Shown: positions 1 through 5,985 of the stretch, in pieces | Position numbering within the stretch: position 1 is the first letter of the stretch | How the letters are laid out: every line of letters begins with the position of its first letter | Source: Promethearchaeota archaeon | Lineage (GTDB): Archaea > Asgardarchaeota > Lokiarchaeia > Sigynarchaeales > MK-D1 | Assembly: GCA_016839865.1 (NCBI GenBank) | Contig: JAEOTN010000216.1 | Span: 1 to 8,104, forward strand | DNA length: 8,104 nt | Reading direction: 5' to 3' | Notes under the pieces: generated by a model | Database searches by the model: none | The model's input: the letters and a program-made list of their open reading frames with translations, nothing else | Told to the model about the DNA's origin: nothing | Position numbers and translations under genes: made by a program

Positions 1-206
1 AAACTCGACTTTCTATTTTCCAGCCCTTTACAGTTAAAAAAGCTAAAGAATTAAAGAACAAACTAGACGAGTTATTCAAAAAAACTGAAGAAGAAGACGA
101 CAAGAATTTAGAAAACAAAAAGGACAAAACTAAACCGGTGTTTGTAACTACCAATATTTTTCCTATAATATCCTTGCTTGAACAATTAAAAGAAAAGAAG
201 AATTAA
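1..206 (+). CDS. C-terminal end of an unrecognised charged protein (5' end outside window)
   Basis: An open frame enters from the left edge (first full codon at base 3) and stops at TAA 204-206, giving 67 residues. The other two forward frames hit stops early (frame 1 at about base 52, frame 2 at about base 36). The visible protein begins TRLSIFQPFTVKKAKELKNK, runs into a very Lys/Glu/Asp-rich stretch (about residues 18-45, likely a flexible or helical linker), and ends with a short hydrophobic patch (VFVTTNIFPIISLLEQL) and a basic tail. I recognise no family. The gene is followed by about 180 bases without coding potential and T-rich tracts, so it is probably the last gene of its unit. The reading frame is fairly secure; the function is unknown. 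Confidence 0.6.
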   Translation, partial: TRLSIFQPFTVKKAKELKNKLDELFKKTEEEDDKNLENKKDKTKPVFVTTNIFPIISLLEQLKEKKN

Positions 207-251
207 TACCATTTAATTGTCTCAATTATGAAATTTAACCCAATAATTATT

Positions 252-293
252 CTTTTCCAAAGTCTTTCCTTTTGATTATTATCAACCTTTTTC
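252..293 (+). terminator. Possible T-tract terminator after the first gene
   Basis: The 184 bases between the first gene and the next contain several oligo-T tracts on the + strand (TTTT at 253-256 and 270-273, TTTTT at 288-292) in a pyrimidine-rich setting with no stem-loop. Archaeal transcription often ends at such bare T-tracts. The nearest tract is about 47 bases past the stop codon. The rest of the gap shows no ORF or RNA gene. Confidence 0.35.
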
Positions 294-363
294 CCCTAAT
301 TGAATTTTGTCCAATATGACAATTCTCTTAGGTTGATACCTCGAATTATTACCATATCAGAGA

Positions 364-372
364 ATTATTTAT
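364..372 (+). promoter_or_regulatory. Candidate TATA box for the 391-1574 membrane-protein operon
   Basis: ATTATTTAT lies about 22-23 bases before the GTG at 391, slightly closer than the usual 25-27 bases from an archaeal TATA box to the transcription start. No Shine-Dalgarno motif precedes the GTG, which fits a leaderless or nearly leaderless message. AT-rich background makes chance matches likely. Confidence 0.35.
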
Positions 373-390
373 CTGATTAAAAACAGAAAT

Positions 391-1071
391 GTGAAGTGTC
401 TTATTTTGGTAAAAAAAAGATCATTGATAATCGCGCTGGTCATAGGACTAATTTTTATTTTTATATCACCTGTGGTCGGAGGATTATTCGAAAAACTCCT
501 TGTAAAAAGGGATAGGGATCAAACAATCCCCGTAGAAAGCGCTGAATATTTCGAGAAGGCTGCAGCTTATCCTATTACTGTAAAAAGGAATCAAAAGTAC
601 ATCATCAAGTTTTCTGTCTATTCAGAAAATGTCACTGCTTCACTGAAAATATTTGGAAAAGGATTTTACGATTCCGAAGTTGAGAAAAATACAACAAATG
701 CTCCACAAACGACAACTGGTAAGTATTTTCTTATTAGTAGGCCGTCCTGGGGGTATGATCCCAGCAACACAGAGGACAGCGCTACTGTTGCTACATGCAA
801 TCAGGATGATTTTTACTACATCGAATTCATGGGCGATGGTCAAAGTTCCAATGACTTTATCTGGAACGAACCAGGTGATTATGTTATTTTTGTTTACGGA
901 ACAAATTCTTTCGTAAATGGAACAATTGTAACATTCAATATTGAGATATTCAAGAGCGGACCGAGTGATTTAATAAAGGATATATTCTCTTACACCGGTT
1001 GGGGAGTAATAATCCTCGCTGGATTAGTAACTTGCACAAGACTAATCAAACAATGGAGGGAGGCTGAATAA
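391..1071 (+). CDS. Unknown membrane-anchored protein with one exposed beta-rich domain
   Basis: 226 residues from GTG 391. TTG at 406 is an alternative start; the ATG at 390 is out of frame and meets a stop at once. A hydrophobic helix at about residues 12-32 (signal anchor or signal peptide) is followed by a soluble domain at about 40-195 with alternating beta-strand-like stretches (such as KYIIKFSVY and DYVIFVYG). A second hydrophobic helix follows at about 203-218, then a short tail rich in basic and charged residues. Three N-glycosylation sequons (N80, N100, N176) sit in the soluble domain, consistent with an outside location. Signal, small beta-sandwich, helix and short tail resemble the layout of GOLD/p24-type or other adhesin-like surface proteins, but I see no diagnostic motif. 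The only cysteine in the exposed part is C136, so no internal disulphide. The stop overlaps the next start, so the two products probably act together in the membrane. Confidence 0.8.
   Translation: MKCLILVKKRSLIIALVIGLIFIFISPVVGGLFEKLLVKRDRDQTIPVESAEYFEKAAAYPITVKRNQKYIIKFSVYSENVTASLKIFGKGFYDSEVEKNTTNAPQTTTGKYFLISRPSWGYDPSNTEDSATVATCNQDDFYYIEFMGDGQSSNDFIWNEPGDYVIFVYGTNSFVNGTIVTFNIEIFKSGPSDLIKDIFSYTGWGVIILAGLVTCTRLIKQWREAE
1055..1063 (+). promoter_or_regulatory. Strong Shine-Dalgarno site for the second membrane gene
   Basis: GGAGGGAGG inside the last codons of the upstream gene lies 7 bases before ATG 1071. It fixes that start. The TAATG stop-start overlap suggests translational coupling. Confidence 0.75.
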
Positions 1072-1574
1072 TGTCAAAAAAACAAGAACAAGGCAAGAAA
1101 ACGGTGAAGAAAGAGGGATTAAAAGAACTCTGGGATAGAATAATCAATATAGATCATAATAAAGCTACCAAATTGATTATTGGTGGAATGATTGTTGCTA
1201 TCATCTTCGGAACCGCAGCCTTAATCAGCGACTCGATTGCAAGGAATGCCAGCGACTGGGAAAACTATCAACTCCACGAAAATGATATGGGCTATTGGCG
1301 TGGAGAGTATGGGTACCAAGAGTACTTGGAACGAGATCGGGAAATATACTCCAAAGCTGATTGGATGCGTTTTCAAGAAGCCATATTTGAGAACATCGCA
1401 CGAGTTGGAGTAAATATTGGTCTAATTTGTGTAATGATTGGTTTCATAGGATATTCAGCTGATAAGGAATTAGATGAGAAAAAACGTCGTTTGTCTTTCA
1501 TCTTGGCTGCTTTAATTATTGTAGTCGTGATGTTTACTGCCCTTACGACTGGTGTAACAATTTCAGTGGGTTAA
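1071..1574 (+). CDS. Unknown three-helix membrane protein
   Basis: 167 residues. ATG 1071 overlaps the previous stop by one base and is preceded by a strong GGAGG. The N-terminus (about 1-32) is basic and probably cytoplasmic. Hydrophobic helices lie at about 34-56, 112-130 and 141-163. The loop between helices 1 and 2 (about 57-110) is rich in aromatic and acidic residues (many Tyr, Trp, Glu) and holds one sequon (N59), so it is probably outside. The loop between helices 2 and 3 is short and strongly charged (DKELDEKKRR), probably cytoplasmic. The basic residues at both inside segments fit the positive-inside rule. I recognise no family. Coupling to the upstream surface protein suggests a small membrane complex. 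The gene converges on the SDR gene, with only 18 bases between stop codons. Confidence 0.8.
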   Translation: MSKKQEQGKKTVKKEGLKELWDRIINIDHNKATKLIIGGMIVAIIFGTAALISDSIARNASDWENYQLHENDMGYWRGEYGYQEYLERDREIYSKADWMRFQEAIFENIARVGVNIGLICVMIGFIGYSADKELDEKKRRLSFILAALIIVVVMFTALTTGVTISVG

Positions 1575-1592
1575 TGTATCGCAATTTTAAAT

Positions 1593-2447
1593 CTATTCTT
1601 CCTTTTTTTTATTCCGCTCATTCATGTATATCAATCCTTTTGTAATGAATTTCCCAAATCTTTTTCCTTTGGTTAAAGCCACCATTAGAGTTGCGCTGAA
1701 AGATGCATGAATTACTCCCGACCTTTTCTTTCGTATTGCTTTAATAAGGACTGATGCAACTTTTTCGGGTTCAAGAAACATTCCTTTACCTCTGCCTTTC
1801 AAAACTTGAATATCAAAATTAGGTGCAGTGACACAATTATTGTATAAGTTTGTATTTACGGGACCTGCTCTAATTGCTAGGATTTTCACACCCTTTAATC
1901 CCTCATAACCTAATGTACGTAAAAACATCTCCATCCCCGCCTTAGTACCTGGATATCCTCCAATTAATCCCATACCTGCTTTCGCAGAAGTGCTAGAAGT
2001 GAAACACAAGTATTTCGTTTCGATATTGTCATTGTTCAAGATTAATGGGAAAATTTCTCGAATGAATAAGATTGTTCCAGTAAAATTCACATCAAGGTTT
2101 CGTTCGATTGCATCAGCGGGAGTTTCAAAAAATGGACCAAATGTGGTGATCCCTGCATTATTAATGATCCCTGTTAATGAAATATCGTTATCAATAATAT
2201 ATTTCTTCAGAGATGCACGATCCGCAGCAACAGTGATATCACATTTTTTAAATTCAATTTCTGTTTTATTCGCATCTAAATGGAATCGTGCAATTGGAAA
2301 TTCCTCAGGATTATGACTGATCGCAATTATTTTTGCTCCTTCCTCTGCAAGATGCCACGATATTGCTAATCCGATACCTGAACTTCCACCAGTTACAATG
2401 AATGTTTTTCCAAAGAACCATGGTTTTTTTTTATTTTTACTTGTCAT
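1593..2447 (-). CDS. Short-chain dehydrogenase/reductase (classical SDR)
   Basis: 284 residues, NAD(P)(H)-dependent oxidoreductase with a Rossmann fold; substrate unknown. Visible motifs: cofactor loop TGGSSGIG (residues 19-26), the Asp after beta 3 (CDIT, D70), NNAG (96-99), and the catalytic set N121, S152, Y165 and K169, with the Tyr-Lys pair in YPGTK. The usual 13-residue Ser-to-Tyr spacing is kept, so the enzyme should be active. RAGPVNT (193-199) is the post-catalytic PG loop. No acidic residue is seen at the end of beta 2 (ISHN, about 43-46), weakly favouring NADP(H). The protein is about 30 residues longer than a minimal SDR, with a basic C-terminal extension (about 255-284), somewhat like membrane-associated lipid-active SDRs such as 3-ketosphinganine or hydroxysteroid dehydrogenases; that is only a hint. 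No signal peptide. It is the last gene of the GH20-YCII-SDR operon, 14 bases after the YCII stop, with no clear Shine-Dalgarno. Confidence 0.93.
   Translation of the reverse strand: MTSKNKKKPWFFGKTFIVTGGSSGIGLAISWHLAEEGAKIIAISHNPEEFPIARFHLDANKTEIEFKKCDITVAADRASLKKYIIDNDISLTGIINNAGITTFGPFFETPADAIERNLDVNFTGTILFIREIFPLILNNDNIETKYLCFTSSTSAKAGMGLIGGYPGTKAGMEMFLRTLGYEGLKGVKILAIRAGPVNTNLYNNCVTAPNFDIQVLKGRGKGMFLEPEKVASVLIKAIRKKRSGVIHASFSATLMVALTKGKRFGKFITKGLIYMNERNKKKEE
1601..1611 (+). terminator. T8 tract terminating the membrane-protein operon
   Basis: CC followed by eight T residues (1603-1610) lies about 30 bases past the stop at 1574, with no hairpin. It is the expected archaeal oligo-T terminator, here placed inside the last codons of the convergent SDR gene (it encodes part of that protein's Lys/Glu-rich tail on the other strand). 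Confidence 0.5.
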
Positions 2448-2461
2448 TTATCATTACTCGA

Positions 2462-2755
2462 TTATCTTTTCATCGCAATATACCATGTTTTAATAGAAAA
2501 GGTCAATAATCCATCTTGTACAGCTGGATCTGATGATGCAAATTCTTCCAATTCTTCTCGAGTCACGTCTGCATCAGCAATCATTATACCCCCCGAATCT
2601 AAATCTAGAAAAGGGCCACCTAGAAATAATTTCCCTTGATCGTGGAATTTCCGGTAATATTGTATATGGTTTTCTATTCCGGGTTGTTCTCTTGGGTCAA
2701 CTCCTTTTACCCAATTTGGTCCTGGTGAATGAAGAACAACTTGTCTTTGTTCCAT
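2462..2755 (-). CDS. YCII (YciI-like) domain protein
   Basis: 97 residues, about the full length of a single-domain YciI-like protein (ferredoxin-like alpha/beta fold, cytoplasmic). Family marks visible: the conserved His of helix 1 (H30, in ENHIQYYRKFHDQGKL), the GGP turn (46-48), the GGIMIAD strand (55-61), and the Asp-Pro pair before the last strand (D76-P77, in FASSDPAVQ). H30 and D76 match the His/Asp pair thought to form the putative active site of this family. YCII proteins are mostly uncharacterised; one known role is dehalogenase or ring-cleavage-related chemistry in aromatic degradation, but nothing here points to a specific substrate. The start ATG is 2 bases after the GH20 stop and has GAGGT placed within the last GH20 codons. 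It is co-transcribed with the SDR gene; SDR and YCII together suggest small-molecule metabolism. Confidence 0.9.
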   Translation of the reverse strand: MEQRQVVLHSPGPNWVKGVDPREQPGIENHIQYYRKFHDQGKLFLGGPFLDLDSGGIMIADADVTREELEEFASSDPAVQDGLLTFSIKTWYIAMKR

Positions 2756-2757
2756 AC

Positions 2758-4287
2758 TTAAACCTCAGGCCAGCCCATCCATCTTCGTAAGTTGGTGAAT
2801 CTTTTCCAGTTGCTTGGATCTACTTCTTCCGGGTCAGCGTACGGCATTTCGAGATTGTCCAAGAATCTTAGGATATGAAGCAATCTTTTCTTGAAGTTTT
2901 CATAATTCTTCAATTTCGGATCCGTCCAAGAAACTTCAGCGATTGCAAAGAATCGTGGAAATACTTGCCATCCTAATCGTTCAATGTTAGGTACCCATTC
3001 AGTCCATATGGGTGTTTCTACTCCCAAGATATTGTTTTCATATTCTTTTCTCGGTTCTAGTACGGGTTCATATCCATAGAATTTACGCATTGGATGCATC
3101 AAATAATTATAATCAAGATAAGTATAGCTAAAATTGGACATTACAAATTTTCTGTTAGGAGTGAGATGCGGTTTCATCCTCTTTTTCCGCCCAATCCACC
3201 ATTGTACAATGGTGTCATCATCCAAATTACCTCCATCAAGTATTTCATTCCAACCAATGACTCGTTTTCCTTTAGATTTGATATATTTCGAAATTCTGTT
3301 TGTGAAATATACTTGGAGTTCGTGTTCATCTTTTAATCCTTCTACTTGAATACGTTTTTGACAGTGTGGACATTCTTTCCAACGCTTCTTCGGCACTTCA
3401 TCCCCCCCGATGTGTATAATATCCGATGGAAAAAGTTCGATAACCTCATCGAGAACTCCTTCAAGAAACTCGAATGTAGTTTCCTTTCCCGGGCAGTAGA
3501 CATCTTTAAAGATTCCAAATGTAGTTTTAACTTCCAATTGTTCTTCTGTGCAGCTAATGAATGGATATGATGTAATTGCTGCTATCGAATGTCCTGGCAT
3601 ATTTATCTCTGGGATTACTTCTATATGTCGTTCTTTGGCATATTGGATAATATCTCGAATTTCATCTTGTGAATAAAAGCCTTCATGTGGTTTTCCACGA
3701 TATGCTTTAGAGAAATGATACCCAATTTTCGTATCCTTTCGTTTTGAACCAATCTCGGTTAGTTTTGGGTATTTCTTTATCTCAATCCTCCATCCTTGAT
3801 CCTGTGTCAAACCGATGTGAAATACGTTCATTTTCATTAAAGCCATGACATCAAGACATTTCTTGATGGTTTCGACGGGATGAAAATGTCTTCCTACATC
3901 AAACATGAATCCTCTCCATCCGAATCGAGGCTTGTCACGAATTTTCACCCCCTCAGCAAAAATTTTATCATTCTCTGAATAAATTAACTGTCTGAGAGTC
4001 TGAATTCCATAAAAAACACCCTTTACTGATGGTGCATTTATAATAATCAGTTCATTTGTGATTTCCAATGTATATCCTTCAGAACCCAACACATCATTTT
4101 CCTCAATAATGAGCTGTATTTGATATTTTGAAGAAGGAATGGTTGAAATTCTTGCATCGTAGGCTAATATTTCCTCTAAATAATCGGATAAAGGTTTTAT
4201 TGATGAAATTATGGATATTCCGTCTGTAAAATAAAAAATATCATTATTTTCGCGAACTTCCAAAGGTTTAGGAATTACTTCAATCAT
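2758..4287 (-). CDS. Glycoside hydrolase family 20 beta-N-acetylhexosaminidase, cytoplasmic
   Basis: 509 residues. GH20 enzymes remove terminal beta-linked GlcNAc or GalNAc by substrate-assisted catalysis. An N-terminal GH20b-type alpha/beta domain (about 1-118) precedes the TIM barrel (about 122-475). Visible catalytic features: RGFMFDVGRHF with the substrate-binding Arg (R133); PGH (H233); HIGGDE with the catalytic Asp-Glu pair (D296, E297); WNE (W346); QWW (about 362-364); the YLDY loop (Y390, D392); and IWTEW (W428, E430). One motif is altered: the usual HxHLxDDxGWR reads H-I-G-L-T-Q-D-Q-G-W-R at 157-167, with Gly for the second His and Gln for the first Asp. There is no signal peptide, so it should act in the cytoplasm on imported or recycled oligosaccharides. 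A single CPHC at 306-309 lies where related enzymes also carry a Cys pair. It is the first gene of the operon, starting at ATG 4287 about 25 bases from a TATA-like box with no Shine-Dalgarno. Confidence 0.95.
   Translation of the reverse strand: MIEVIPKPLEVRENNDIFYFTDGISIISSIKPLSDYLEEILAYDARISTIPSSKYQIQLIIEENDVLGSEGYTLEITNELIIINAPSVKGVFYGIQTLRQLIYSENDKIFAEGVKIRDKPRFGWRGFMFDVGRHFHPVETIKKCLDVMALMKMNVFHIGLTQDQGWRIEIKKYPKLTEIGSKRKDTKIGYHFSKAYRGKPHEGFYSQDEIRDIIQYAKERHIEVIPEINMPGHSIAAITSYPFISCTEEQLEVKTTFGIFKDVYCPGKETTFEFLEGVLDEVIELFPSDIIHIGGDEVPKKRWKECPHCQKRIQVEGLKDEHELQVYFTNRISKYIKSKGKRVIGWNEILDGGNLDDDTIVQWWIGRKKRMKPHLTPNRKFVMSNFSYTYLDYNYLMHPMRKFYGYEPVLEPRKEYENNILGVETPIWTEWVPNIERLGWQVFPRFFAIAEVSWTDPKLKNYENFKKRLLHILRFLDNLEMPYADPEEVDPSNWKRFTNLRRWMGWPEV
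2762..2766 (-). promoter_or_regulatory. Shine-Dalgarno site for the YCII gene
   Basis: GAGGT on the minus strand lies inside the last two sense codons of the GH20 gene, 6 bases before the YCII ATG. It supports that start and coupled translation within the operon. Confidence 0.65.
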
Positions 4288-4307
4288 ATTCTAAGGAACT
4301 TACCTTT

Positions 4308-4316
4308 GAATTTATT
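4308..4316 (-). promoter_or_regulatory. TATA-like box of the GH20-YCII-SDR operon
   Basis: Reading the minus strand, AATAAATTC is centred about 25 bases before ATG 4287. That is the normal archaeal TATA-to-start distance for a leaderless message, and no Shine-Dalgarno precedes the ATG. It lies between the upstream DUF362 terminator and the GH20 start, supporting an independent transcription unit. Confidence 0.5.
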
Positions 4317-4333
4317 GATTTTGGGAATTTGTC

Positions 4334-4343
4334 AAAAAAAAAA
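4334..4343 (-). terminator. T10 terminator after the DUF362 gene
   Basis: Ten consecutive A residues on + give a T10 run on the transcribed minus strand, 7 bases after the DUF362 stop. There is no hairpin. This is a strong archaeal-type terminator and separates the DUF362 unit from the GH20 operon on the same strand. Confidence 0.65.
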
Positions 4344-4350
4344 GAATAAA

Positions 4351-5928
4351 TCATATGAGTTTAGATTTTCGACGTTTTTTCCTGATTATTAAGAAAGCTG
4401 TGAGACCACCAGCAACTAATACTGCAGCTCCGCCCCCAATTCCTATCCATAGAAACAATTTAGGTCCTGTATCAACTACAATACTAGTTTCTCCATAGAT
4501 ATTCATTTCAAGCTCATCAGAGGTGACATTATATCCTGCTGATAGTAACTCATCACGAGAATTATTTAAATACACTCCGAATGCTTCTTCTAACCCATTT
4601 CTCGCAGAAGTATCAGGATCCATAGTTTCTACCTCATCTCCGTTTCCAATTAATACTGACGTTTGTTTAAGAACATATTTCCCTGCCCAATAATCCAATG
4701 CAACGGGATCGGTGCTCGCCATCAATATGTTGATCCGTGTTGCTTGAAGATAACTTGTGTAAGGTCCATCATTGAGTCCAGGAGCTGGATTAGCATTGAC
4801 CCAAATTGCGTCTAAAATATTCAAAGTAGGCATGCCAAATTCTGCCATCAAACTGCCCATTCCTCCATCTCCTATGCAAGCATGCCCATTCCCTACTCCT
4901 TGAGACTGAACACCCATATAATTCTTAATGCATGCGGTGACACCAAAACCGGAATGTGATTTCAAAACTGGTAGGTTGATAATTTTTAATTCATGAGTGT
5001 AACCGGTTCCATTCCAGATTCCATATTTTAAACTTATATTAGTTCCATAAATTGTCTGAAACTTCGGATAGGTCACAAATATATGGGAATCTGGATCAGC
5101 TGTATTATTTTTTACATATCCATTGGATGAATCTCCATCCACATATTCATTGACTGCAGAATACCTGATAGTATCCCATAAGAATGTGGAAACATTAAAT
5201 GATTCAGCAAAATACAGAGCAACGTCGTTTGCTGACTGTTCTTTATCCTTTGCATTAGTTGAAGACCAGTCCATATTACCTCGTCCTTGACCATTATCAG
5301 CAATCACAACTTCACCAGTAAAGCCATCCGGATGGTCCACAATCACTTGAATAAGTTCCTTCAAAATATCGGTATTAGAACCTCCCCTTTGACTCCATTG
5401 GCAGTTATTTTTAATTAAAATGATATCAGAAGCATTGATTAGTCCATTCGGTCCTTGATTAGGGCCGGTCGTAGTAGTTTGATAGAATTTTAATCCGTTT
5501 TCACCCATTAGTTCAATCAAGGAATCTATGTGAGCTGCTAATCTTCCATTCATGATAAAAATATCAGAATTCTCTGCTATAGCTTGAGAGGTATATTGTA
5601 AATTAAGATTTACTTCTCGTGGAAAATAATTACCCACAAAGGATATACTGCTACCAATAAACATTCCAATTAGAAAAACTGTACCAGCTTTCTTAGAAAT
5701 TGATTGTATGCCTTTCCAAGACGTAGTAATAGCAAGAGATGGCGCAATCATTTTTAAACTGAATAAAAAGTTACCCAGCGCTGCTTGTTGACATGGATAT
5801 CTTAATCGAGAAGGTCTGAATCCCGAACGTAATAATAACCACAGGAAATTAAACAATCCAAACACTCCGATTAGGGCTAAAATTTTCTTCCACGTTTTTT
5901 TCCGAAGATTCTTGTGATTAGGACACAT
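4351..5928 (-). CDS. Membrane-anchored DUF362-domain protein with large exposed region
   Basis: 525 residues. Hydrophobic helices are at about 16-33 and 82-100, with a C-terminal anchor at 491-515 followed by the basic tail RKKRRKSKLI, so the C-terminus is cytoplasmic. The region 101-490 is probably outside: it holds seven N-glycosylation sequons (N165, N245, N274, N297, N306, N455, N467). DUF362 hallmarks are INLPVLKSHSGFGVTACIKN (317-336), NILDAIWV (370-377) and ASTDPVALDYWAGK (404-417). Between the first two helices is RSGFRPSRLRYPCQQAA (34-50); I recall a similar R-x-G-x-x-P-S-R-x-x-Y-P-C-Q motif in other anchored DUF362 proteins. No ferredoxin-type CxxCxxC clusters are present, unlike fused DUF362-ferredoxin proteins, so iron-sulphur binding is not indicated. 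The biochemical role of DUF362 is not settled. The start ATG 5928 is about 27 bases from a TATATA box. The gene is monocistronic and divergent from the transporter. Confidence 0.88.
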   Translation of the reverse strand: MCPNHKNLRKKTWKKILALIGVFGLFNFLWLLLRSGFRPSRLRYPCQQAALGNFLFSLKMIAPSLAITTSWKGIQSISKKAGTVFLIGMFIGSSISFVGNYFPREVNLNLQYTSQAIAENSDIFIMNGRLAAHIDSLIELMGENGLKFYQTTTTGPNQGPNGLINASDIILIKNNCQWSQRGGSNTDILKELIQVIVDHPDGFTGEVVIADNGQGRGNMDWSSTNAKDKEQSANDVALYFAESFNVSTFLWDTIRYSAVNEYVDGDSSNGYVKNNTADPDSHIFVTYPKFQTIYGTNISLKYGIWNGTGYTHELKIINLPVLKSHSGFGVTACIKNYMGVQSQGVGNGHACIGDGGMGSLMAEFGMPTLNILDAIWVNANPAPGLNDGPYTSYLQATRINILMASTDPVALDYWAGKYVLKQTSVLIGNGDEVETMDPDTSARNGLEEAFGVYLNNSRDELLSAGYNVTSDELEMNIYGETSIVVDTGPKLFLWIGIGGGAAVLVAGGLTAFLIIRKKRRKSKLI

Positions 5929-5950
5929 ATAGTAATTTACTTACAGTTTC

Positions 5951-5960
5951 GATATATAAG
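5951..5960. promoter_or_regulatory. Shared divergent TATA element (GATATATAAG)
   Basis: The palindromic core TATATA (5953-5958) is centred about 27 bases from the DUF362 ATG (5928, minus strand) and about 30 bases from the chosen transporter ATG (5986, plus strand). It reads TATATAAG on + and CTTATATA on -, both close to the archaeal box A. It is almost exactly midway between the two starts, so one TBP site could drive both nearly leaderless messages. Confidence 0.55.
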
Positions 5961-5985
5961 ATCTTGGAAATTTGTTAAAGAATTT

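Noticed and set aside
640..916. Alternative ORFs on both strands inside the first membrane gene
   Set aside because: They fully overlap a well-formed signal/beta/helix protein, have no own ribosome-binding site or promoter, and read as low-complexity shadows.
1990..2316. Plus-strand ORF opposite the SDR gene
   Set aside because: It is antisense to the SDR cofactor and catalytic motifs, with no recognisable protein features.
3361..3372. CPHC in the GH20 protein as a zinc finger
   Set aside because: There is only one Cys pair and no second pair. As I recall, related GH20 enzymes carry a Cys-x-x-Cys at this place, so it is a family feature, not a separate domain.
3094..3570. Three plus-strand ORFs opposite the GH20 gene
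   Set aside because: All lie antisense to the conserved GH20 barrel, including its catalytic Asp-Glu, so they are shadows.
5914..5985. Longer start for the CaCA-like gene at ATG 5914
   Set aside because: It overlaps the divergent DUF362 coding region by 15 bases and lies upstream of the shared TATA box. The added residues are not hydrophobic-helix-like or family-like. ATG 5986 fits the promoter spacing better.
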